A stretch of DNA of 64,000 nt from Hydractinia symbiolongicarpus (Eukaryota > Cnidaria > Hydrozoa > Anthoathecata > Hydractiniidae), in the NCBI RefSeq assembly GCF_029227915.1, contig NC_079883.1, forward strand, positions 1,302,001 through 1,366,000. Direction: 5' to 3'. Made by a program: the position numbers and the translations under genes. A model generated the notes under the pieces. The model searched no databases, was not told the origin of the DNA, and worked only from the letters and a program-made list of their open reading frames with translations. Below, in pieces: positions 50,951 to 61,743 of this stretch (positions are counted from its first letter, which is position 1; the number at the start of each line of letters is the position of its first letter).

Positions 50951-52655
50951 CATTTCCAGAACGATTTTTTAAATTATCTTTTCACCACTAAAACGCATGA
51001 GACTTGTAGTTTTCAAAAATGTTTTCATTTTTGATGAGACGCTGAATAAAAGATGTTTAATCGCCGGCAAACGAAAACCCGAGATTTCCCGTAAATCCCG
51101 GACTCGGCCCGTATAGTCAAAAGTATACAAAGAAAGTACCCTGCGAGTAAACTCATTTCCAGAACGATTTTTTAAATTATCTTTTCACCACTAAAACGCA
51201 CGAGACTTGTAGTTTTCAAAATTGTTTTCATTTTTGATGAGACGCTGAATAAAAGAAGTTTAATCGCCGGAAACGAAAACCCGCGAATTCCCGTAATTCC
51301 CAGACTCGGCCCGTATAGTCAAAAGTATACAAAGAAAATACCCAGGGAGTAAACTCATTTCCAAAACGATTTTTTAAATTATCTTTTCACCACTAAAACG
51401 CATGAGACTTTTAGTTTTCAAAAATGTTTTCATTTTTGATGAGACGCTGAATAAAAGAAGTTTAATCGCCGGCAAACAAAAATCCGAGATTTCCCGTACA
51501 TCCCGGACTCGGCCCGTATAGTCAAAAGTACACAAAGAAAGTACCCTGCGAGTAAACTCATTTCTAGAACGATTTTTTAAAATATCTTTTCACCACTAAA
51601 ACGCACGAGACTTGTAGTTTTCAAAAATGTTTTCATTTTTGATGAGACGCTGAATAAAAGAAGTTTAATCGCCGGCAAACGAAAACCCGCGAATTCCCGT
51701 AATTCCCAGACTCGGCCCGTATAGTCAAAAGTATACAAAGAAAATACCCAGGGAGTAAACTCATTTCCAGAACGATTTTTTATATTACCTTTTCACCACT
51801 AAAACGCATGAGACTTTTAGTTTTCAAAAATGTTTTCATTTTTGATGAGACGCTGAATAAAAGAAGTTTAATCGCCGGCAAACGAAAATCCGAGATTTCC
51901 CGTAAATCCCAGACTCGGCCCGTATAGTCAAAAGTATACAAAGAAAATACCCAGGGAGTAAACTCATTTCCAGAACGATTTTTTAAATTACCTTTTCACC
52001 ACTAAAACGCATGAGACTTTTAGTTTTCAAAAATGTTTTCATTTTTGATGAGACGCTGAATAAAAGAAGTTTAATCGCCGGCAAACGAAAATCCGAGATT
52101 TCCCGTAAATCCCGGACTCGGCCCGTATAGTCAAAAGTATACAAAAAAGTACCCAGGGAGTAAACTCATTTCCCAAACGATTTTTTAAATTATATTTTCG
52201 CCACTAAAACGCATGAGACTTGTAGTTTTCAAAAATGTTTTAATTTTTGATGAGACGCTTAATGAGAGAGGTTCAATCTCCGGCAAACGAAAACCCGCGA
52301 TTTCACGTAAATCCCGGGCTTGGCCCGTATAGTCGAATGTATATAAAGAAAGTACCCAGGGAGTAAACGCATTTCCCGAACGATTTTTTAAGTTATTGTT
52401 TCACCACTAAAACGCATGAGACTTGTAGTTTTCAAAAATGTTTTCATTTTTGATGAGACGCTTAATGAAAGAGGTTTAATCGCCGGCAAACGAAAACCCG
52501 CGATTTCCCGTAAATCCCGGACTTGGCCCGTATAGTCAAAAGTATACAAAGAAAGTACCCAGAGAGTAAACTCATTTCCCGAACGATTTTTTAAATTATT
52601 TTTTCACCACTAAGACGCATGAGACTTGTAGTTTTCAGGAATGTTTTTATTTTTG
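50879..52655. repeat. Long-range duplication 3, right copy
   Basis: Partner of 39,587-41,364. Private changes include AAATATCTTTTC near 51,580, ATATTACC near 51,782, GTACACAAAG near 51,528 and TATATAAAG near 52,330. It continues past 52,655 with CTTAATGAAAG and an uninterrupted CCCTGTCTGTAAAC monomer (52,762-52,776), a form of the insert host without the insert. Confidence 0.83.
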
Positions 52656-55600
52656 ATGAGACGCTTAATGAAAGAAGTTTAATCGCCGGCAAACGAAAAC
52701 CCGCGTTTTCCCGTAAATCCCGGGCTTGGCCCGTATAGTCGAGTATATACAAAGAAAGTACCCTGTCTGTAAACTCATTTCCAGAACGATTTTTTAAATT
52801 ATCTTTTCACCACTAAAACGCATGATACTTTTAGTTTTCAAAAATGTTTTCATTTTTGATGAGACGCTGAATAAAAGAAGTTTAATCGCCTGCAAACAAA
52901 AATCCGAGATTTCCCGTACATCCCGGACTCGGCCCGTATAGTCAAAAGTATACAAAGAAAGTACCCTTCGAGTAAACTCATTTCTAGAACGATTTTTTAA
53001 ATTATCTTTTCACCACTAAAACGCACGAGACTTGTAGTTTTCAAAAATGTTTTCATTTTTGATGAGACGCGGAATAAAAGAAGTTTAATCGCCGGCAAAC
53101 GAAAACCCGCGAATTCCCGTAATTCCCAGACTCGGCCCGTATAGTCAAAAGTATACAAAGAAAATACCCAGGGAGTAAACTCATTTCCAGAACGATTTTT
53201 TAAATTACCTTTTCACCACTAAAACGCATGAGACTTTTAGTTTTCAAAAATGTTTTCATTTTTGATGAGACGCTGAATAAAAGAAGTTTAATCGCCGGCA
53301 AACGAAAATCCGAGATTTCCCGTAAATCCCGGACTCGGCCCGTATAGTCAAAAGTATACAAAGAAAGTACCCAGGGAGTAAACTCATTTCCCGAACGACT
53401 TTTTAAATTATATTTTCGCCACTAAAACGCATGTGACTTGTAGTTTTCAAAAATGTTTTAATTTTTGATGAGACGCTTAATGAAAGAGGTTTAATCTCTG
53501 GCAAACGAAAACCCGCGATTTCACGTAAATCCCGGGCTTGGCCCGTATAGTCGAATGTATACAAAGAAAGTACCCAGGGAGTAAACGCATTTCCCGAACG
53601 ATTTTTTAAGTTATTGTTTCACCACTAAAACGCATGAGACTTGTAGTTTTCAAAAATGTTTTCATTTTTGATGAGACACTTAATGAAAGAGGTTTAATCG
53701 CCGGCAAACGAAAACCCGCGATTTCCCGTAAATCCCGGACTTGGCCCGTATAGTCAAAAGTATACAAAGAAAGTACCCAGAGAGTAAACTCATTTCCCGA
53801 ACGATTTTTTAAATTATTTTTTCACCACTAAGACGCATGAGACTTGTAGTTTTTAGGAATGTTTTTATTTTTGATGAGACGCTTAATGAAAGAAGTTTAA
53901 TCGCCGGCAAACGAAAACCTGCGTTTTCCCGTAAATCCCGGGCTTGGCCCGTATAGTCGAGTATATACAAACAAAGTACCCTGTCTGTAAACTCATTTCC
54001 AGAACGATTTTTTAAATTATCTTTTCACCACTAAAACGCATGAGACTTGTAGTTTTCAAAAATGTTTTCATTTTTGATGAGAGGCGGAATAAAAGAAGTT
54101 TAATCGCCGGCAAACGAAAACCCGCGATTTCCCGTAAATCCCGGACTCGGCCCGTATAGTCAAAAGTAAACAAAGAAAATACCCAGGGAGTAAACTCATT
54201 TCCCGAACGATTTTTTAAATTATTTTTTCACCACTAAAACGTATGAGACTTGTAGTTTTCGAAAATGTTTTCATTTTTGATGAGACGCTGAATAAAAGAA
54301 GTTTAATCGCCGGCAAACGAAAATCCGCGAATTCCCGTAAATCCCGGACACTGCCCGTATAGCCAGAAGTATACAAAGAAAGTACCCAGGAAGTAAACTC
54401 ATTTCCCGAACGATTTTTTAGTATTATTTTTTCACCACTAAAACGCATGAGACTTGTAGTTTTCAAAAATGTTTTCATTTTTGAGAGACGCTGAATAAAA
54501 GAAGTTTAATCGCCGGCAAACGAAAACCCGCGATTTCCCGTAAATCCCGGACTCGGCCCGTATAGTACAAAGTATACAAAGAAAGTAATCAGGAAGTAAA
54601 CTCATTTCTCGAACGATTTTTTAAGTTATTTTTTCACCACTAAAACGCATGAGACTTGTAGTTTTCAAAAATGTTTTCATTTTTGATGAGACGCTTAATG
54701 AAAGAGGTTTAATCGCCGGCAAACAAAAACCCGCGATTTCCCGTAAATCCTGGACTTGGCTCGTATAGTCAAAAGTATACAAAGAAAGTACCCAGGGAGT
54801 AAACTCATTTCCCGAACGATTTTTTAAATTATTTTTTCACCACTAAGACGCATGAGACTTGTAGTTTTCAGGAATGTTTTTATTTTTGATGAGACGCCTA
54901 ATGAAAGAAGTTTATTCGCCGGCAAACGAAAACCCGCGTTTTCCCGTAAATCCCGGGCTTAGCATGTATAGTTGAGTATATACAAAGAAAGTACCCTGTC
55001 TGTAAACTCATTTCCAGAACGATTTTTTAAATTATCTTTTCACCACTAAAACACATGAGACTTGTAGTTTTCAAAAATGTTTTCATTTTTGATGAGTCGC
55101 GGAAGAAAAGAAGTTTAATCGCTGGCAAACGAAAACCCGCGATTTCCCGTAACTCCCGGACTCGGCCCGTATAGTCAAAAGTTTACAAAGAAAATACCCA
55201 GGGAGTAAACTCATTTCCCGAACGATTTTTTAAATTATTTTATCACCACTAAAACGCATGAGACTTGTAGTTTTCAAAAATGTTTTCATTTTTGATGAGA
55301 CGCTTAATGAAAGAGGTTTAATCGCCGGCAAACGAAAACCCGCGATTTCCCGTAAATCCTGGACTTGGCTCGTATAGTCAAAAGTATACAAAGAAAGTAC
55401 CCAGGGAGTAAACTCATTTCCCGAACGATTTTTTAAATTATTTTTTCACCACTAAGACGCATGAGACTTGTAGTTTTCAGGAATGTTTTTATTTTTGATG
55501 AGACGCCTAATGAAAGAAGTTTAATCGCCGGCAAACGAAAACCCGCGTTTTCCCGTAAATCCCGGGCTTGGCATGTATAGTTGAGTATATACAAAGAAAG

Positions 55601-58089
55601 TACCCTGTCTGTAAACTCATTTCCAGAACGATTTTTTAAATTATCTTTTCACCACTAAAACACATGAGACTTGTAGTTTTCAAAAATGTTTTCATTTTTG
55701 ATGAGTCGCGGAAGAAAAGAAGTTTAATCGCCGGCAAACGAAAACCCGCGATTTCCCGTAACTCCCGGACTCGGCCCGTATAGTCAAAAGTTTACAAAGA
55801 AAATACCCAGGGAGTAAACTCATTTCCCGAACGATTTTTTAAATTATTTTATCACCACTAAAACGTATGAGACTTGTAGTTTTCAAAAATGTTTTCATTT
55901 TTGATGAGACGCTGAATAAAAGAAGTTTAATTGCCGGCAAACGAAAACCCACGATTTCCCGTAAATCCCGGACTCGGCCCGTATAGTCAAAAGTATACAA
56001 AGAAGGTACCCTGCGAGTAAATTCATTTCCAAAACGATTTTTTAAATTATTTTTTTAAACTAAGACGCATGAGACTTGTAGTTTTCAGGAATGTTTTTAT
56101 TTTTGATGAGACGCTTAATGAAAGAAGTTTAATCGCCGGCAAACGAAAACCCGCGTTTTCCCGTAAATCCCGGACTCGGCCCGTATAGTCAAAAGTATAC
56201 AAAGAAAGTACCCAGAGAGTAAACTCATTTCCCGAACGATTTTTTAAATTATTTTTTCACCACTAAGACGCATGAGACTTGTAGTTTTCAGGAATGTTTT
56301 TATTTTTGATGAGACGCTTAATGAAAGAAGTTTAATCGCCGGCAAACGAAAACCCGCGTTTTCCCGTAAATCCCGGGCTTGGCCCGTATAGTCGAGTATA
56401 TACAAAGAAAGTACCCTGTCTGTAAACTCATTTCCAGAACGATTTTTTAAATTATCTTTTCACCACTAAAACGCATGAGACTTGTAGTTTTCAAAAATGT
56501 TTTCATTTTTGATGAGACGCGGAATAAAAGAAGTTTAATCGCCGGCAAACGAAAACCCGCGATTTCCCGTAAATCCCGGACTCGGCCCGTATAGTCAAAA
56601 GTAAACAAAGAAAATACCCAGGGAGTAAACTCATTTCCCGAACGATTTTTTAAATTATTTTTTCACCACTAAAACGTATGAGACTTGTAGTTTTCGAAAA
56701 TGTTTTCATTTTTGATGAGACGCGGAATAAAAGAAGTTTAATCGCCGGCAAACGAAAATCCGCGAATTCCCGTAAATCCCGGCCACTGCCCGTATAGCCA
56801 GAAGTATACAAAGAAAGTACCCAGGAAGTAAACTCATTTCCCGAACGATTTTTTAAATTATTTTTTCACCACTAAAACGCATGAGACTTGTAGTTTTTAA
56901 AAATGTTTTCATTTTTGATGAGACGCTGAATAAAAGAAGTTTAATCGCCGGCAAACGAAAACCCGCGATTTCCCGTAAATCCCGGACTCGGCCCGTATAG
57001 TACAAAGTATACAAAGAAAGTACTCAGGAAGTAAACTCATTTCCCGAACGATTTTTTAAATTATATTTTCGCCACTAAAACGCATGTGACTTGTAGTTTT
57101 CAAAAATGTTTTAATTTTTGATGAGACGCTTAATGAAAGAGGTTTAATCTCCGGCAAACGAAAACCCGCGATTTCACGTAAATCCCGGGCTTGGCCCGTA
57201 TAGTCGAATGTATACAAAGAAAGTACCCAGGGAGTAAACGCATTTCCCGAACGATTTTTTAAGTTATTGTTTCACCACTAAAACGCATGAGACTTGTAGT
57301 TTTCAAAAATGTTTTCATTTTTGATGAGACGCTTAATGAAAGAGGTTTAATCGCCGGCAAACGAAAACCCGCGATTTCCCGTAAATCCCGGACTTGGCCC
57401 GTATAGTCAAAAGTATACAAAGAAAGTACCCAGAGAGTAAAGTCATTTTCCGAACGATTTTTTAAATTATTTTTTCACCACTAAGACGCATGAGACTTGT
57501 AGTTTTCAGGAATGTTTTTATTTTTGATGAGACGCTTAATGAAAGAAGTTTAATCGCCGGCAAACGAAAACCTGCGTTTTCCCGTAAATCCCGGGCTTGG
57601 CCCGTATAGTCGAGTATATACAAACAAAGTACCCTGTCTGTAAACTCATTTCCAGAACGATTTTTTAAATTATCTTTTCACCACTAAAACGCATGAGACT
57701 TGTAGTTTTCAAAAATGTTTTCATTTTTGATGAGAGGCGGAATAAAAGAAGTTTAATCGCCGGCAAACGAAAACCCGCGATTTCCCGTAAATCCCGGACT
57801 CGGCCCGTATAGTCAAAAGTAAACAAAGAAAATACCCAGGGAGTAAACTCATTTCCCGAACGATTTTTTAAATTATTTTTTCACCACTAAAACGTATGAG
57901 ACTTGTAGTTTTCGAAAATGTTTTCATTTTTGATGAGACGCTGAATAAAAGAAGTTTAATCGCCGGCAAACGAAAATCCGCGAATTCCCGTAAATCCCGG
58001 ACACTGCCCGTATAGCCAGAAGTATACAAAGAAAGTACCCAGGAAGTAAACTCATTTCCCGAACGATTTTTTAAATTATTTTTTCACCA

Positions 58090-60346
58090 CTAAAACGCAT
58101 GAGACTTGTAGTTTTCAAAAATGTTTTCATTTTTGATGAGACGCTGAATAAAAGAAGTTTAATCGCCGGCAAACGAAAACCCGCGATTTCCCGTAAATCC
58201 CGGACTCGGCCCGTATAGTACAAAGTATACAAAGAAAGTACTCAGGAAGTAAACTCATTTCTCGAACGATTTTTTAAGTTATTTTTTCACCACTAAAACG
58301 CATGAGACTTGTAGTTTTCAAAAATGTTTTCATTTTTGATGAGACGCTTAATAAAAGAGGTTTAATCGCCGGCAAACGAAAACCCGCGATTTCCCGTAAA
58401 TCCTGGACTTGGCCCGTATAGTCAAAAGTATACAAAGAAAGTACCCAGGGAGTAAACTCATTTCCCGAACGATTTTTTAAATTATTTTTTCACCACTAAG
58501 ACGCATGAGACTTGTAGTTTTCAGGAATGTTTTTATTTTTGATGAGACGCCTAATGAAAGAAGTTTAATAGCCGGCAAACGAAAACCCGCGTTTTCCCGT
58601 AAATCCCGGGCTTGGCCCGTATAGTTGAGTATATACAAAGAAAGTACCCTGTCTGTAAACTCATTTCCAGAACAATTTTTTAAATTATCTTTTCACCACT
58701 AAAACACATGAGACTTGTAGTTTTCAAAAATGTTTTCATTTTTGATGAGTCGCGGAAGAAAAGAAGTTTAATCGCCGGCAAACGAAAACCCGCGATTTCC
58801 CGTAAATCCCGGACTCGGCCCGTATAGTCAAAAGTTTACAAAGAAAATACCCAGGGAGTAAACTCATTTCCCGAACGATTTTTTAAATTATTTTTTCACC
58901 ACTAAGACGCATGAGACTTGTAGTTTTCAGGAATGTTTTTATTTTTGATGAGACGCTTAATGAAAGAAGTTTAATCGCCGGCAAACGAAAACCCGCGTTT
59001 TTCCGTAAATCCCGGACTCGGCCCGTATAGTCAAAAGTATACAAAGAAAGTACCCAGAGAGTAAACTCATTTCCCGAACGATTTTTTAAATTATTTTTTC
59101 ACCACTAAGACGCATGAGACTTGTAGTTTTCAGGAATGTTTTTATTTTTGATGAGACGCTTAATGAAAGAAGTTTAATCGCCGGCAAACGAAAACCCGCG
59201 TTTTCCCGTAAATCCCGGGCTTGGCCCGTATAGTTGAGTATATACAAAGAAAGTACCCTGTCTGTAAACTCATTTCCAGAACAATTTTTTAAATTATCTT
59301 TTCACCACTAAAACACATGAGACTTGTAGTTTTCAAAAATGTTTTCATTTTTGATGAGTCGCGGAAGAAGAGAAGTTTAATCGCCGGCAAACGAAAACCC
59401 GCGATTTCCCGTAACCCCCGGACTCGGCCCGTATAGTCAAAAGTTTACAAAGAAAATACCCAGGGAGTAAACTCATTTCCCGAACGATTTTTTAAATTAT
59501 TTTATCACCACTAAAACGTATGAGACTTGTAGTTTTCAAAAATGTTTTCATTTTTGATGAGACGCGGAATAAAAGAAGTTTAATCGCCGGCAAACGAAAA
59601 CCCGCGATTTCCCGTAAATCCCGGACTCGGCCCGTATAGTCAAAAGTAAACAAAGAAAATACCCAGGGAGTAAACTCATTTCCCGAACGATTTTTTAAAT
59701 TATTTTTTCACCACTAAAACGTATGAGACTTGTAGTTTTCGAAAATGTTTTCATTTTTGATGAGACCCTGAATAAAAGAAGTTTAATCGCCGGCAAACGA
59801 AAATCCGCGAATTCCCGTAAATCCCGGCCACTGCCCGTATAGCCAGAAGTATACAAAGAAAGTACCCAGGAAGTAAACTCATTTCCCGAACGATTTTTTA
59901 AATTATTTTTTCACCACTAAAACGCATGAGACTTGTAGTTTTCAAAAATGTTTTCATTTTTGATGAGACGCTGAATAAAAGAAGTTTAATCGCCGGCAAA
60001 CGAAAACCCGCGATTTCCCGTAACCCCCGGACTCGGCCCGTATAGTCAAAAGTTTACAAAGAAAATACCCAGGGAGTAAACTCATTTCCCGAACGATTTT
60101 TTAAATTATTTTATCACCACTAAAACGTATGAGACTTGTAGTTTTCAAAAATGTTTTCATTTTTGATGAGACGCGGAATAAAAGAAGTTTAATCGCCGGC
60201 AAACGAAAACCCGCGATTTCCCGTAAATCCCGGACTCGGCCCGTATAGTCAAAAGTAAACAAAGAAAATACCCAGGGAGTAAACTCATTTCCCGAACGAT
60301 TTTTTAAATTATTTTTTCACCACTAAAACGTATGAGACTTGTAGTT
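58090..60346. repeat. 18-monomer HOR, best-matched copy (partner 61,744-64,000)
   Basis: This segment matches 61,744-64,000 at exactly +3,654, with shared rare variants AGTACAAAGTATAC, TTTCTCGAACG, CTTAATAAAAGAGG, TTTAATAGCCGG, GGAAGAAGAGAAG and CCGTAACCCCCGG. The period must run on past the window's end. I noticed almost no differences, so this duplication looks recent. Confidence 0.87.
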
Positions 60347-61179
60347 TTCGAAAATGTTTTCATTTTTGATGAGACGCTGAATAAAAGAAGTTTAATCGCC
60401 GGCAAACGAAAATCCGCGAATTCCCGTAAATCCCGGCCACTGCCCGTATAGCCAGAAGTATACAAAGAAAGTACCCAGGAAGTAAACTCATTTCCCGAAC
60501 GATTTTTTAAATTATTTTTTCACCACTAAAACGCATGAGACTTGTAGTTTTCAAAAATGTTTTCATTTTTGATGAGACGCTGAATAAAAGAAGTTTAATC
60601 GCCGGCAAACGAAAACCCGCGATTTCCCGTAAATCCCGGACTCGGCCCGTATAGTACAAAGTACACAAAGAAAGTACTCAGGAAGTAAACTCATTTCCCG
60701 AACGATTTTTTAAGTTATTTTTTCACCACTAAAACGCATGAGACTTGTAGTTTTCAAAAATGTTTTCATTTTTGATGAGACGCTTAATGAAAGAGGTTTA
60801 ATCGCCGGCAAACGAAAACCCGCGATTTCCCGTAAATCCCGGACTTGGCCCGTATAGTCAAAAGTATACAAAGAAAGTACCCAGGGAGTAAACTCATTTC
60901 CCGAACGATTTTTTAAATTATTTTTTCACCACTAAGACGCATGAGACTTGTAGTTTTCAGGAATGTTTTTATTTTTGATGAGACGCCTAATGAAAGAAGT
61001 TTAATCGCCGGCAAACGAAAACCCGCGTTTTCCCGTAAATCCCGGGCTTGGCCCGTATAGTTGAGTATATACAAAGAAAGTACCCTGTCTGTAAACTCAT
61101 TTCCAGAACGATTTTTTAAATTATCTTTTCACCACTAAAACGCATGAGACTTGTAGTTTTCAAAAATGTTTTCATTTTT

Positions 61180-61585
61180 GATGAGTCGCGGAAGAAAAGA
61201 AGTTTAATCGCCGGCAAACGAAAACCCGCGATTTCCCGTAAATCCCGGGCTTGGCCCGTATAGTTGAGTATATACAAAGAAAGTACCCTGTCTGTAAACT
61301 CATTTCCAGAACGATTTTTTAAATTATCTTTTCACCACTAAAACGCATGAGACTTGTAGTTTTCAAAAATGTTTTCATTTTTGATGAGTCGCGGAAGAAA
61401 AGAAGTTTAATCGCCGGCAAACGAAAACTCGCGATTTCCCGTAACTCCCGGACTCGGCCCGTATAGTCAAAAGTTTACAAAGAAAATACCCAGGGAGTAA
61501 ACTCATTTCCCGAACGATTTTTTAAATTATTTTTTCACCACTAAAACGTATGAGACTTGTAGTTTTCAAAAATGTTTTCATTTTT
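61180..61585. repeat. Single-monomer tandem duplication in the GAGTCGCGG subtype
   Basis: GATGAGTCGCGGAAG occurs at 61,180 and again at 61,383, one monomer apart, whereas elsewhere this subtype is spaced by 609 bp or more. The two share the following AAAAGAAGTTT segment, then differ in the CCCG block (CCCGGGCTTGG against CTCCCGGACTCGG). This is the smallest duplication step seen in the window. Confidence 0.7.
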
Positions 61586-61743
61586 GATGAGACGCTGAAT
61601 AAAAGAAGTTTAATTGCAGGCAAACGAAAACCCACGATTTCCCGTAAATCCCGGACTCGGCCCGTATAGTCAAAAGTATACAAAGAAGGTACCCTGCGAG
61701 TAAATTCATTTCCAAAACGATTTTTTAAATTATCTTTTCACCA

